A stretch of DNA of 64,000 bases from an uncultured Spirochaetaceae bacterium (GCA_944392975.1 CALXYN010000001.1:20347-84346); one strand, 5' to 3'; shown: positions 17,513 through 27,160, numbered from the stretch's first letter. Notes: a model not told the origin generated them from the letters alone. Made by a program: numbers and translations.

Positions 17513-19162
17513 ATGGTTGAACCACTAAAAAAGAATGGTAAGATTCAGCGCAGAGGACCTGTGATGCTTGTCATCATGGACGGAGTTGGATTTGGAAAGT
17601 ATAAGGAAGGAGATGCAGTTGCATCTTCTATGACGAAAAATCTCGATGCACTTTATGCAACATGTCCATGGACAAAGCTTAAAGCACACGGAACAGCTGT
17701 AGGTCTTCCTTCCGATGCTGATATGGGAAACAGCGAAGTCGGACATAATGCAATGGGATGCGGAAGGGTTTTTGCACAGGGAGCTAAACTTGTTTCCAAT
17801 GCCATTACATCTGGCGATATGTTCAAAGGCGCAACCTGGCAGAAGCTTATTGAGAATGTAAAAAAGAACAATTCTGTTCTTCATTTCATTGGTCTTCTCT
17901 CTGATGGCAATGTGCACTCTCATATCGATCATCTGAAGGCAATGGTTGCAGAAGCGAAGAAGGAAGGAGTCAAGACAGTCCGTGTTCATGCTCTTCTTGA
18001 TGGTCGTGACGTAGGGGAGGTCTCCGCACTCGATTATTTTGATCCGTTTGCTGAGTATCTGAAAGAACTCTCTGCAGATGGAACATTCGATGCAGCAATC
18101 GCATCCGGCGGTGGAAGAATGGTCATCACTATGGATCGTTACAACGCCGATTGGGATATGGTGAAGCGCGGTTGGGAGACACATGTCCTTGGTGAAGGAA
18201 GAATCTTTGATTCCGCACATGAGGCTATTGAGACACTTAGAAAGGAAACTGGTGCAATTGACCAGGATCTTCCTCCTTTTGTTGTTGGCAAAGATGGAAA
18301 GGCTATCGGAACAATCAATGATGGAGACTCTGTAATACTCTTCAATTTCCGCGGAGACAGAGCTATTGAGCTTTCCCGCGCTTTCGATGATCCGGATTTC
18401 AAAGAGTTCGACAGAAAGAGATGGCCGAAAGTCGAGTATGCAGGAATGATGGAGTATGATGGAGATCTTCATATTCCTAACCAGTTCCTTGTTTCTCCTC
18501 CGGCAATTGACCGCGTTATGGCAGAGTATCTCTGCGCTTCTGGCGTAAAGCAGTTCTCCATTTCCGAGACACAGAAGTTCGGACATGTCACATACTTCTT
18601 CAATGGAAACCGTTCCGGCAAGTTCGATGAAAGCCTTGAGGATTATGTTGAGATTCCTTCTGACAAGGTTCCTTTTGAGGAAAGGCCTTGGATGAAGTGT
18701 GCTGAGATTACAGATCGTGTGATTGCAGAGATTGAAAGCGGTAAGTGGGATTTCATCAAGCTTAACTTCCCTAATGGCGACATGGTTGGACATACTGGTG
18801 TATTCGAGGCTGTTGTCTGCTCAATGGAAGCCATGGATCTTCAGATTGGAAGACTCAGGGAAGCTATTGAGAAAGCTGGCGGAATCATGGTTGTGACAGC
18901 AGATCATGGCAATGCTGATGATATGTATGAACATGACAAGAAGGGTGATGTGAAGAGAAAGGAAAATGGAGAGCCTAAGGCTAAAACATCACACTCTCTC
19001 AATCCAGTTCCATGCATCATCTATGATCCGGAGTACAAGGGCGAGTATTCAAAGACACTCAACGAGGGTCTTGGTATTTCATCCATTGCTGCTACATGTA
19101 TGGATCTTCTTGGATTTGTTCCACCTGCAGATTATGACAAGAGCATAGTGACTCTTGAATAA
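17513..19162 (+). CDS. gpmI: 2,3-bisphosphoglycerate-independent phosphoglycerate mutase
   Basis: Interconverts 3- and 2-phosphoglycerate in glycolysis, using Mn. 549 residues; alkaline-phosphatase fold motifs VIMDGVGFG, the phospho-serine segment ADMGNSEVGHNA, and metal-binding TADHGNAD and TSHSLNPVPC. Start ATG 17513 has AAAGGAG about 12 nt upstream. Starts 41 nt after the aminopeptidase stop, likely in the same unit, which ends at the 19219 terminator. Confidence 0.95.
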   Translation: MVEPLKKNGKIQRRGPVMLVIMDGVGFGKYKEGDAVASSMTKNLDALYATCPWTKLKAHGTAVGLPSDADMGNSEVGHNAMGCGRVFAQGAKLVSNAITSGDMFKGATWQKLIENVKKNNSVLHFIGLLSDGNVHSHIDHLKAMVAEAKKEGVKTVRVHALLDGRDVGEVSALDYFDPFAEYLKELSADGTFDAAIASGGGRMVITMDRYNADWDMVKRGWETHVLGEGRIFDSAHEAIETLRKETGAIDQDLPPFVVGKDGKAIGTINDGDSVILFNFRGDRAIELSRAFDDPDFKEFDRKRWPKVEYAGMMEYDGDLHIPNQFLVSPPAIDRVMAEYLCASGVKQFSISETQKFGHVTYFFNGNRSGKFDESLEDYVEIPSDKVPFEERPWMKCAEITDRVIAEIESGKWDFIKLNFPNGDMVGHTGVFEAVVCSMEAMDLQIGRLREAIEKAGGIMVVTADHGNADDMYEHDKKGDVKRKENGEPKAKTSHSLNPVPCIIYDPEYKGEYSKTLNEGLGISSIAATCMDLLGFVPPADYDKSIVTLE

Positions 19163-19218
19163 CAAAAACAGCAGGATAAATAAGGAGAAAATCGTTAATC
19201 TCCATTAATCAATTGCAG

Positions 19219-19241
19219 AGCAGGACTACGGTCCTGCTTTA
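19219..19241 (+). terminator. Terminator after gpmI
   Basis: Perfect 8-bp stem AGCAGGAC/GTCCTGCT (19219-19226 and 19231-19238) with a TACG loop, followed by TTATG. The T-run is short. Confidence 0.6.
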
Positions 19242-19505
19242 TGCATTAAAAATGCAATGTGAAGTTTTATCGCCTTTATTTGGCGGATTTTGTACTTAAT
19301 TCTGTTCTTTTTATGTAATAAAACTGTCCTGTTTGTATGTTTAGAGTATCTGTCATTATATTCCAGTGATGGATGAAGGAAGCTTTTTAATTATTTATAT
19401 TTACTGAAATTATTATGGAAAATACTTTTTATTATTTGTTAACAATGTGTTAAGTTGTGCTTGCGATGTCGCTGTTATGACAGATAATGGAGACAAGGGG
19501 TTTTT
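19242..19505. other. AT-rich gene-free stretch upstream of a lipoprotein gene
   Basis: Together with the terminator this gap is 343 bp. It is strongly AT-rich, with a palindrome TTGTTAACAA near 19437 and a weak hairpin near 19270 (CGCC/GGCG). No reading frame, tRNA or convincing -35/-10 pair was recognised. It ends in GGAGACAAGGGG, a ribosome site for the lipoprotein. Confidence 0.5.
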
Positions 19506-20648
19506 ATGAAAATTAAAAAGATAATAATAGCAGTGACTATTGTTTTGCTCATCGCAGCAACAGGATGTTACCAGATACCTGTTTATCTTCCGCCTTTTGG
19601 TTTAGATAAAGACACAACGGCTACAGACACATCGTGGTATAAAGCGAGTTCTAAGAATTATTCACTCAGTACAGTCGGTGATATCAGAGGGCTTGCGGCA
19701 CTAGTTGATGCTGGAAAAGATTTTGCCGGGAAGACTATTAATCTCAAGAGAGGAACGTATGATTTCTCTGATTACCCGGACTTTCAGATTGGCGGTGGTG
19801 ATAGATTCAATTCAAATGCCAAAAAGGGCTCAGCAAATACGTTTTCTGGAACGCTCAACGGTAACAATGCCGTAATCCGTGGCCTTTCGATTAACGGAGA
19901 TGGAACAGGAAAAGAGGACGATTCTTCCTTTGGATTTATTGCTATTGCAGAAAATGCTTCAATCAATGATCTTGTTTTCGAAGATTGCACTGTCTCATCC
20001 AATGCAAGTGCAACAGGTATTGCTGTTGGTTATGCACTCAATTCCAATATAAGTGGCATTACCGTGAAAAATAGCAGTGTACAAGGAGCAGAAGCTGTTG
20101 GAGCAGTTATCGGAAGATTATACACAACAGGTGGAGGAAATACGTATACGATAGAAAACTGCAGAAACATTGGTACTTCTGTAATGGTTGATGGATCCTA
20201 TCATGCAGGCGGAATAGTAGGTTATATAAATCCTGGAGTTATAGATATCAACACCCCTACGACAATAGAAAATGATACTGTTATGGTTATTGGCAATGAG
20301 GTAGATCTGACAAACGGTGCAAGGATTGAAGCAGAATGTCATAATGGAAGCATAGTATCAGCTGGCGGTATTACTGGTTCTGTCACGATGCATGATGAAA
20401 ATGACCTTGCTGTAGTTTTTAAAGACAATACGATAAAACTTAACAGCAGCGGCCAGATTGAAGCTTCTGGTGGTACTACTGTTTATCGTGGTTATCTTTA
20501 CGGTTTTGAGCGTTCTTATAAACCAGCCGAGAATATCATAATTCCTAATACAGATGGAAACAGGTTAGTACTTGGTGGAGAGGAAACTATGATTGTAGGT
20601 CCTAGCTCAGCTGTAAAAGACGGAGAAAAGTATCATATAATCAACTAG
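19506..20648 (+). CDS. Lipoprotein with beta-helix-like repeats
   Basis: 380 residues, not assigned to a named family. Residues 1-21 form a lipoprotein signal peptide ending in the lipobox IAATGC, so it is lipid-anchored after Lgt processing. The body contains spaced GxLNGNN-x-I-x-G-L-x-I and F-I-A-x-x-x-x-A-x-I-x-D-L-x-F-x-x-C-x-V units, the rhythm of GLUG/right-handed beta-helix adhesin-like proteins. It stands alone behind a long AT-rich leader and ends at its own terminator, as expected for an individually regulated surface protein. Role in surface display is inference. Confidence 0.75.
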   Translation: MKIKKIIIAVTIVLLIAATGCYQIPVYLPPFGLDKDTTATDTSWYKASSKNYSLSTVGDIRGLAALVDAGKDFAGKTINLKRGTYDFSDYPDFQIGGGDRFNSNAKKGSANTFSGTLNGNNAVIRGLSINGDGTGKEDDSSFGFIAIAENASINDLVFEDCTVSSNASATGIAVGYALNSNISGITVKNSSVQGAEAVGAVIGRLYTTGGGNTYTIENCRNIGTSVMVDGSYHAGGIVGYINPGVIDINTPTTIENDTVMVIGNEVDLTNGARIEAECHNGSIVSAGGITGSVTMHDENDLAVVFKDNTIKLNSSGQIEASGGTTVYRGYLYGFERSYKPAENIIIPNTDGNRLVLGGEETMIVGPSSAVKDGEKYHIIN

Positions 20649-20666
20649 GTGTTCGTATATGAAAAG

Positions 20667-20699
20667 GGGCGTCGATTTTAAGACGCCCTCTTGTGTTCT
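20667..20699. terminator. Terminator between lipoprotein and membrane protein genes
   Basis: 7-bp stem GGGCGTC/GACGCCC (20667-20673 and 20682-20688) with an 8-nt loop, then TCTTGTGTTCT; preceded by GAAAAG on the other side. Serves the two converging genes. Confidence 0.65.
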
Positions 20700-21468
20700 A
20701 GAATGTTGACTTTGATGTGATTATGAGCATTACGATTCCTGCTATATAGAGAATTCCTGAGATTATAGATGGAACTATTACATTGCTCATTGAGAAGAAA
20801 TTTCCAATCATCATCAATATGAAAGCCGTGGCGCGGCTGATACTGTGAGTGGATCTGTCTTTTATAACAGCAGCCAGATATGTTGCTATTGAAATCAGGT
20901 ATATACAGATCAGTGTAAGCATGAACAAGGCATCGTATGATGATGAGAATATTGAGAGCGAAGAAAGATCCATTGTTCCTGTATTGAGAGGCATTGCGAT
21001 GGCTATGAAAAGAGAGGCTGCTATCGAAATCATAAGATAGAGCTTGAGCCTTGATGCATTCGTACCGTAGTACTGAACTGCTGTGAATACGAAAACCATG
21101 GCAGCTGCTATCATCGCAAAACGTTCTATGATTACAACAGCATTCGGTGAAAGGATTGTAATGCCTGTGATATCCGTATAAAGAGGCATAATCATCGTAG
21201 ATTCAATTGCGATGAATGAAAAAAGCAAAGAGAGCAGGGTGCTGTCAATGCTATGCGTCCTGTGTCTTAACCTCATTATGAAGAGAAAGACTATCGACGC
21301 GATGATGATTGCCAGTTGTGGTAGATATATCATCAGATATACAAACCATCCAGATATCCTTCTCTGCAGGAGAACGACAGTCATGTGAACAAGCATTGCA
21401 GAGTACAGTATGGATATCAGCAGCTGGACTATGAGTGCTAAAGAGAATTGCTTTCTTCTTTCCGGCAT
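20698..21468 (-). CDS. Polytopic membrane protein of unknown function
   Basis: 256 residues with about seven hydrophobic segments, starting MPERRKQFSLALIVQLLISIL. No enzyme or transporter motif recognised. The ATG overlaps the TGA stop of the upstream DAACS symporter gene by one base, so it is translated from the same message and may assist or sense the same substrate; that link rests on position only. Confidence 0.7.
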   Translation of the reverse strand: MPERRKQFSLALIVQLLISILYSAMLVHMTVVLLQRRISGWFVYLMIYLPQLAIIIASIVFLFIMRLRHRTHSIDSTLLSLLFSFIAIESTMIMPLYTDITGITILSPNAVVIIERFAMIAAAMVFVFTAVQYYGTNASRLKLYLMISIAASLFIAIAMPLNTGTMDLSSLSIFSSSYDALFMLTLICIYLISIATYLAAVIKDRSTHSISRATAFILMMIGNFFSMSNVIVPSIISGILYIAGIVMLIITSKSTF

Positions 21469-22715
21469 CAGATTATGTCCCTATATGGAACTTCTGTATC
21501 AGTTCCTACAAAAGCAGAGGCTATGCAGTTTCCACATTCGATGATGATTGCGTCCAGCATTGTTGCAATACCGCATATGACCGGCATGAATGCAATGAGA
21601 GCATTCTCTGCTCCATACAGATTAATACCAAGAAGATTCAAAGTGATAACCGTAATCATTACACTTTCTGAACCTGTTGAAGCGGCTGAAATGAATGATA
21701 CAAGAGCAGCAACTGCAGCTGTTGCAGCCACAACTTTTCCAGAAGGAATGCTTTCTGTTGTAGCCTGGAAAAGAGAAAGCATTGAGATTACCGCAACGAA
21801 TGTGCTTCCACCTTTTGCTATCACGGAAAGAAGAGGTGTCGCAGTAGAAGCAATTCTCTTCTGTACACCCAGATTCTGTCTTGCCGTGCTTTCGCAAAGC
21901 GGGATTGTTGCAATGATATTCGATGTCGTCAGCCCCATTATTGCAGGTGCAATTGATCTATATATGATTTTGTAAGGATTCTTTTTGAATCCTGTGAACA
22001 CAGCACAGAGAAGTGGAAGTACTATCAAGACGGTCACAGCTGTCGAGATGGCAATGAACTTTGCATATTCCGGTACTGCAAACAGTGTTTTTTCCTGATA
22101 CATCGTAATGAAAAGCGATGCTGAGGAGGCAAATACAATGAAAAATCCGTAAACAGAATATGTCCTAGAGATTCTGTACATTACCTCTGAGAAAGAATTC
22201 ATTGTCGTATATGCTGGTCTTATCACATCAGCAGATGGTTTCATGGCAAGACCCAGAATCCATGAGATTATTATTACAGGTACGATGAATCTGGTTGTGG
22301 AAGCCAGTGTCCACAACGCATTAAGAGGATAGAGTGCACTTGTGGAAGAACTTAGCATGTATGATACATGTGACATAAGTGTCCCTGGAGCGCTTCCTGC
22401 GGAGCTGGTGACAGGAAATGGTTCCGGCTTGAAGATGAAAACCATAGCCGCTGCCAATGCAAGTACTGCTGTGGAGACGACTGACCAGAGGATTGATGAG
22501 AATGCAACCCGTCTTCCTTTTGCATCCTTCATCAAAGATGCTGTTCCATGAGCAAATGTTATGAAAATGACAGGAATGGCGATTAATACTCCTATTCCAA
22601 TCAAATAAGAAGATACAGAAGAGAAAATTCCTGACGCGTATGGAGAAGAACCGAAAAGCAATGCGGTTGCAAGTCCCATAAGCAGGGCTGCGATATATGT
22701 TATCCAGGTTTTCAT
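21468..22715 (-). CDS. Dicarboxylate/amino acid:cation symporter (DAACS family)
   Basis: About 415 residues, eight or more TM helices. The family's substrate-site signature region is present around GLTTSNIIATIPLCE and the hairpin/binding segment GGSTFVAVISMLSLFQATTESIPSGK and SAASTGSESVMITVI. Takes up glutamate, aspartate or C4-dicarboxylates in known members. ATG 22715 is preferred: a promoter TTGACT-17 bp-TATCCT ends 6 nt before it, and a GTG at 22733 would lie inside that promoter. No Shine-Dalgarno is present, implying a leaderless message. Confidence 0.85.
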   Translation of the reverse strand: MKTWITYIAALLMGLATALLFGSSPYASGIFSSVSSYLIGIGVLIAIPVIFITFAHGTASLMKDAKGRRVAFSSILWSVVSTAVLALAAAMVFIFKPEPFPVTSSAGSAPGTLMSHVSYMLSSSTSALYPLNALWTLASTTRFIVPVIIISWILGLAMKPSADVIRPAYTTMNSFSEVMYRISRTYSVYGFFIVFASSASLFITMYQEKTLFAVPEYAKFIAISTAVTVLIVLPLLCAVFTGFKKNPYKIIYRSIAPAIMGLTTSNIIATIPLCESTARQNLGVQKRIASTATPLLSVIAKGGSTFVAVISMLSLFQATTESIPSGKVVAATAAVAALVSFISAASTGSESVMITVITLNLLGINLYGAENALIAFMPVICGIATMLDAIIIECGNCIASAFVGTDTEVPYRDII

Positions 22716-22721
22716 ATTGAG

Positions 22722-22750
22722 AGGATACAGCACCTGTATGCTGTAGTCAA
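22722..22750 (-). promoter_or_regulatory. Promoter and overlapping dyad of the DAACS symporter
   Basis: Minus strand TTGACT (22750-22745), 17-bp spacer, TATCCT (22727-22722). A perfect 7-6-7 inverted repeat, TACAGCA-CCTGTA-TGCTGTA (22726-22745), covers the spacer, so a bound repressor would block RNA polymerase. Confidence 0.55.
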
Positions 22751-22822
22751 TCTTGGAGAGCTGTCTTGAAGAAAGGATGTCATATTATATAATTCTTTTT
22801 ACAGCATAATATTGTTATGACA

Positions 22823-22860
22823 AAACAATGGGTGTAGCGTTGAAACTGCACCCGTTGTTT
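22823..22860 (-). terminator. Terminator after the GH13 gene
   Basis: On the minus strand an AAACAA-x-GGGTG-type stem pairs with CACCC-x-TTGTTT (22823-22860, mismatches inside), ending in TTGTTTTG. It separates the GH13 gene from the DAACS promoter. Confidence 0.55.
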
Positions 22861-25800
22861 CATTCATCCTCTTCTTCATTTCTGAGAAGTTCCTTGAGTT
22901 TGTATCCACTCTTTGCTTCCTTCTCAAAAAGCTCTTTCACATAGCAGTCAGGTTCAAACTCCTTGGCTGCCGGCAAAAGGGCGAATGACAGTGCTGAGAG
23001 GAGTATTGCTCTCTGCATCTGTTCTTTGTTGTACCAGATTTCACCCTGATACTCGTTGCACTGCACAAGATTCTGCACACCCTCATCGTTGATTATTGAT
23101 GTAAAGAGCTCCAGAGCAGAAATGCCTTTCTCATATTTCCTTCCTGCTGCTGTTAAAATGGCCGCGCCATGCGTTACCGCCCTTCGCTCATTCTCATTGT
23201 AATCCATCTTGTTGAATTCATATTCAAAGAAGGCATCAATCAGAAGCCTGTCAGTCTCTTCCATTGCCCCGATGATGTCTAATCCAGTGGCAAATGGATG
23301 AAGGACCAGAGATGAGGCAATAGTGAGTACAAGAGCATTGTCCGCACCAGCCCAGGCTCCAAAGACCTTGCCTTTCTTGTCGCGGAAGAGGGAAGCAAGT
23401 GTCCTGATGAGTTTTATCATCGGCTTTGGTTCAACCTCTACAGGTTTCACAGCTATCTGCCCCTTGGCCGGTTCATCCAGAGTCTTATATACTTCCGGAA
23501 TCGTTGTGTAGCACTCCGCAATTGAGAGCAGAAGATCTCTTTCTCCCTGCTTTGAAAGCCTGCCTCTGACAAGATCTTCAAGATGCTTCAGTGTTTCCTG
23601 TGTGCGAAGCATTTCCATGGCCTTGAAAAGTGGTTCAAGGCGTAGTAGTGCAACAGCCTTGGAGATGTTCTTGATTCCTTTCTTGCCAAACATTCTCCAT
23701 AGTTTCTCATAACTGCCGTCAGTATCTTCTACCTGCCTGATGTTCCAGTAGACTCTTGCTTCATACCCGCTGAGATGGAAGGAGAAACCTTCATCATAAA
23801 GCTGTATGGAAGGAATGATATATGTCAGTCCGTCCGTGAAGCAGTCAAGGAGTGCATAATTGCGACCGCCAAAAGAGAGGGCAAGATTATCTGCAAGCTT
23901 TGTTGTTACTGCTGTTCTTGAGTCCTTGTCCTTTTTCAGTTTTGGAACGGAGATGTTGATTGTGCCGCTGCATTCCTCATATCTGTTATTCACAAGAACA
24001 AGTGTCCGTTCTGTATCGATTCCATTCACGAAAGCATATACGGATTCTTCCACACCGCCATTCTGATTATAGCAGTCATAGAGCTGGAAGTATTCTACTC
24101 CAGAGAAGAGGTACCTTCTTCTGAACAGCGGGAATATCCTGCGATAGTGCTCTCCAACAAGCCAGCCATTCGGCTGCTCATTGTAATAAGCACGTTTGTA
24201 TTCCATACCATATTTCTCATGGTAACCCTCAATCTGTCCATGTCCCACCATTGGCAGGCCTGGGAGGGTTGCAAGAAGCGTACATACTGCGAAGTACTTG
24301 TCTCCGTCTCCGAATTGAGCAACAGCTGTCTCTTCATCGGGGTTGTTCATGAAGTTCACGTAGCGCTTGAGGATTTCAGGTTCGAAGATGAGTGTATTCT
24401 TGATACCCAGTCTGTACTTCTGGTTTTCCTGGTTCTTGAGCATGTTCATGAATGCCGAGTTGTAGACTCTGTGCATACCAAGAGTCCTGACGAAATATCC
24501 TTCCATCATCCAGAAGGCTTCTGCGAGGAGAAGGGTGTCTGGAACTTCCTGTGCAACCCTGTCTACGACCTCTCTCCAGAACTCCTGAGGTATCCTGCGG
24601 TTGAATTCCTCGTCACTCATGGCATAGCGTGCTCTTCCTGCGATATCTCCACCATGACCCGGCTTTGGATACCAGAGGCGCTGTATATGTCGTTTTGCAA
24701 GCGTCATCGCAGCATCAAAGCGTATGATAGGGAAGTTTCTTGCAACATGGAGAATCTTCTGGATGACGGCTTCCCTTGTCACAGGGTTGAGGTAATCGAG
24801 CTGAGCTGTATCATTCCATGGCATGGAAGTTCCATCATTTCCATGGAAGATATATCTTGTCTGTCCGTTTCTCTTGTCGCGGAGCATGAATGTGACAGCA
24901 GCATCCGTTCTGTCATAGTAATGATCCTCAATCTTCACTTCATAATCTGGATTAGTGGAAAGATCCGGACCATTGTATGTGTAGGAAGGATATGGAGGCC
25001 AATCCTGCTGTACAAAGTAGTCAGGATGCTCATATACCCAGTTTCCATCGATTCCTGTATGGTTTGGAACCATGTCGGAAGCAAGTCTTATACCTCTTGC
25101 CTTGCATCTCTGACGGAGATTATCCAATGCTTCCCAGCCTCCAATTACCGGAGAAATCTCATAGTCCTTCAAAGAGTATGCAGAAGCTTCGGCATCAGGG
25201 TTTCCGCAGAGGTTCTTTATCTTCTTTGACGCTTCTGAACGCTCCCATAGTCCGATAAGCCAAAGCGCTGTGAAACCTCTTTCCCGAAGCAGATCAAGTT
25301 CTTCATCAGGAATCTGATCAAGCCTTGTTATGGATCTTTTGTATTGCTTTGAGAGCTGGTCAAGCCAGACAAGGGTGCATTTAGCCATCATTACGACGCG
25401 TGGCATCCAGTTTGAATCGTCAGAGAATGCTTCATACTCGTTCAGTTCGCTTTCCGAGTAATCTATGACCTGAGTGGGGCCGCCGCCACCACCGACTCCG
25501 CCTCTGTCCTTCTCTTCCTCATGGATATAATCGAGGGAAGTTTCAAGAAGCTTTAGCAGTTCTATAGGCAGGAAAGCACTCCATTCACGAAGAATGTATC
25601 TTATCTGTTCCTCTAATGAGTTCGGATAAAGACGAGCGGGAAGCTGAAGCATCGTGAATATGTCATCTGTATTTGGCTGTCCATTCCTTAGATCGTCTTT
25701 TACATAGGAGGAGAGTATGCTTGACAATGCCTTGCACTCTGGCGGATAGACAATCTGATCCGGAGATACGAAAGGCTTAGAGGCTGCAAGCAGTGCAGGG

Positions 25801-26231
25801 TTCATCATCAATACCTGGTGGATGAAAAACCCTCTCATGTCCTCTGTCATCCTGGTAGCCGCATCGGGCTTTTTCTCTTCAAGAGCAGGAGAAGGAAATG
25901 TCCTTGCATAGAATCCAAGTGCTGCTGACAACTCATCGTTTGCAGCAACAGTCGCAATTCTCCTTGTAAAAAAGTCGCTCTGGCCATCACTCATTCTTGC
26001 AGATAGCACAATCTGGTAAATCAGATGGAGTACAGCGGACGCATGAAGCTTTCCCGGAGATACAAAGCCGCTTTCTGCTCCATTTTTTTTGAGTTCGGAA
26101 TTATATCTGTAAGCAAGTAGTGATGCTTCTCTGTACAGAAGATCTATGCTCTCATCGGTTGGGAATACCGAGCCGTTTATCTTTATTTTATCCCTTGTTA
26201 ACAGGGGAATTCTTAAATCCCTTTTTTCCAT
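22860..26231 (-). CDS. Large GH13 (alpha-amylase superfamily) protein with helical N- and C-terminal extensions
   Basis: 1123 residues, no signal peptide. Residues 1-243 are a helical region of unknown fold; 244-251 is a glycine-rich linker; about 280-800 is a GH13 barrel with region I DMVPNH (386-391), nucleophile D506 in RFDAAMTL and acid/base E571 in LLAEAFW. Region IV is FMNNPDE (627-633): the stabilising Asp (D632) is kept but the usual His before it is Pro, as in the NTPD form of GlgE-type maltosyltransferases. Residues about 800-1123 are again helical. Likely a cytoplasmic alpha-glucan hydrolase or transferase; substrate unknown. Monocistronic. Confidence 0.85.
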   Translation of the reverse strand: MEKRDLRIPLLTRDKIKINGSVFPTDESIDLLYREASLLAYRYNSELKKNGAESGFVSPGKLHASAVLHLIYQIVLSARMSDGQSDFFTRRIATVAANDELSAALGFYARTFPSPALEEKKPDAATRMTEDMRGFFIHQVLMMNPALLAASKPFVSPDQIVYPPECKALSSILSSYVKDDLRNGQPNTDDIFTMLQLPARLYPNSLEEQIRYILREWSAFLPIELLKLLETSLDYIHEEEKDRGGVGGGGGPTQVIDYSESELNEYEAFSDDSNWMPRVVMMAKCTLVWLDQLSKQYKRSITRLDQIPDEELDLLRERGFTALWLIGLWERSEASKKIKNLCGNPDAEASAYSLKDYEISPVIGGWEALDNLRQRCKARGIRLASDMVPNHTGIDGNWVYEHPDYFVQQDWPPYPSYTYNGPDLSTNPDYEVKIEDHYYDRTDAAVTFMLRDKRNGQTRYIFHGNDGTSMPWNDTAQLDYLNPVTREAVIQKILHVARNFPIIRFDAAMTLAKRHIQRLWYPKPGHGGDIAGRARYAMSDEEFNRRIPQEFWREVVDRVAQEVPDTLLLAEAFWMMEGYFVRTLGMHRVYNSAFMNMLKNQENQKYRLGIKNTLIFEPEILKRYVNFMNNPDEETAVAQFGDGDKYFAVCTLLATLPGLPMVGHGQIEGYHEKYGMEYKRAYYNEQPNGWLVGEHYRRIFPLFRRRYLFSGVEYFQLYDCYNQNGGVEESVYAFVNGIDTERTLVLVNNRYEECSGTINISVPKLKKDKDSRTAVTTKLADNLALSFGGRNYALLDCFTDGLTYIIPSIQLYDEGFSFHLSGYEARVYWNIRQVEDTDGSYEKLWRMFGKKGIKNISKAVALLRLEPLFKAMEMLRTQETLKHLEDLVRGRLSKQGERDLLLSIAECYTTIPEVYKTLDEPAKGQIAVKPVEVEPKPMIKLIRTLASLFRDKKGKVFGAWAGADNALVLTIASSLVLHPFATGLDIIGAMEETDRLLIDAFFEYEFNKMDYNENERRAVTHGAAILTAAGRKYEKGISALELFTSIINDEGVQNLVQCNEYQGEIWYNKEQMQRAILLSALSFALLPAAKEFEPDCYVKELFEKEAKSGYKLKELLRNEEEDE

Positions 26232-26305
26232 TCCAGCCCTCTTTTGGTATTGATTATCCTACCATAGAAAATAGTCTCTTTTAAGCGTAATTTGCGTATT
26301 TGTTA

Positions 26306-27118
26306 CTATCTTGAAGATATAAAAAGACCGAGAAGAGTGAAAACTGTGCCTAGTGCTGTCATGAGTGTCAGCTCCTCGTTGAGGAAAATGACGGATGCAA
26401 GCACCGTGATAACAGGAACAAGATGGATGAATACGCTTGTTTTTACCGCTCCGAGTTCTCTTACAGCAATGTTCCAAAGGACAAAACACAGAGCAGATGC
26501 TGCAACACCAAGGAAAATAAGATTTCCTATGTTCTCGATTGTCAGAACATCCCGCTGTGTTCCGAAACCATTCCAGAAGATAAGAGGAATCACAATAAAT
26601 ACAAGGCCATAGAGGAATGAACGTCTTGTCGTGAGCGTTTCAGGGTATCCGAATGTGCTTATTTTCCTTGAAACAATAGCATATATTCCCCAGATTGCTG
26701 CTGCAAGGAGTGCAAGGAAGTCTCCCCAGAGACCTTTTATACTGATATCCAAAGAGCTGAAACTGATCATTACTATACCTAGAATTGCAACGACAAAGCC
26801 AAGAAAAAAGCGCTTGGACTTTTTCTCTCCTGAGAACAGGGCTGTGAAGAAGGGTGCTGTAGAGACAATAACTCCCGCGTTTGATGCTCCTGTCCAGAGC
26901 ATTGAAGCGTTTTCAAGAAAGTAATAGAAGAAAATTCCCGTCAATCCTGCAAGAATGAAGTATTTCTCCTCTTGCCATCCTTTTGATCTGAGTCTTTCCG
27001 GTGAGACGGCAAGAAGGGCTATAAAGCCGATTGCAAACCTGATGAAGAGAATCTCAACAGGTGTGAATACAGTAAGAAGAATTTTCGTTGAGACGAATGT
27101 AAGCCCCCAGATAAGCAC
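26306..27118 (-). CDS. EamA/DMT-family transporter with an interrupted start
   Basis: 270 readable residues, ten TM helices in two EamA repeats (GLTFVSTKILL and SPERLRSKGW in repeat one; LAAAIWGIYAIVSRK in repeat two). Exports or imports small metabolites in known members. The natural start appears to be ATG 27151, which has GAGG 7 nt upstream overlapping the pth stop, but its fourth codon is TGA (27142-27140). Reading through gives MNK-stop-YIAASLTVLIWGLTF, a normal family N-terminus. Translation from GTG 27118 would lose half the first helix. See findings. Confidence 0.75.
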   Translation of the reverse strand: MLIWGLTFVSTKILLTVFTPVEILFIRFAIGFIALLAVSPERLRSKGWQEEKYFILAGLTGIFFYYFLENASMLWTGASNAGVIVSTAPFFTALFSGEKKSKRFFLGFVVAILGIVMISFSSLDISIKGLWGDFLALLAAAIWGIYAIVSRKISTFGYPETLTTRRSFLYGLVFIVIPLIFWNGFGTQRDVLTIENIGNLIFLGVAASALCFVLWNIAVRELGAVKTSVFIHLVPVITVLASVIFLNEELTLMTALGTVFTLLGLFISSR

Positions 27119-27160
27119 AGTGAGAGAGGCCGCTATATATCATTTGTTCATTTTTTTACC

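Noticed and set aside
17525..18793. Minus-strand open frame of about 420 codons opposite gpmI
   Set aside because: Cysteine-, serine- and isoleucine-rich shadow translation of the strongly conserved gpmI gene; no start signal or motif.
24147..25229. Plus-strand open frame of about 360 codons opposite the GH13 gene
   Set aside because: Shadow of the catalytic barrel region; the minus-strand product contains the GH13 motifs.
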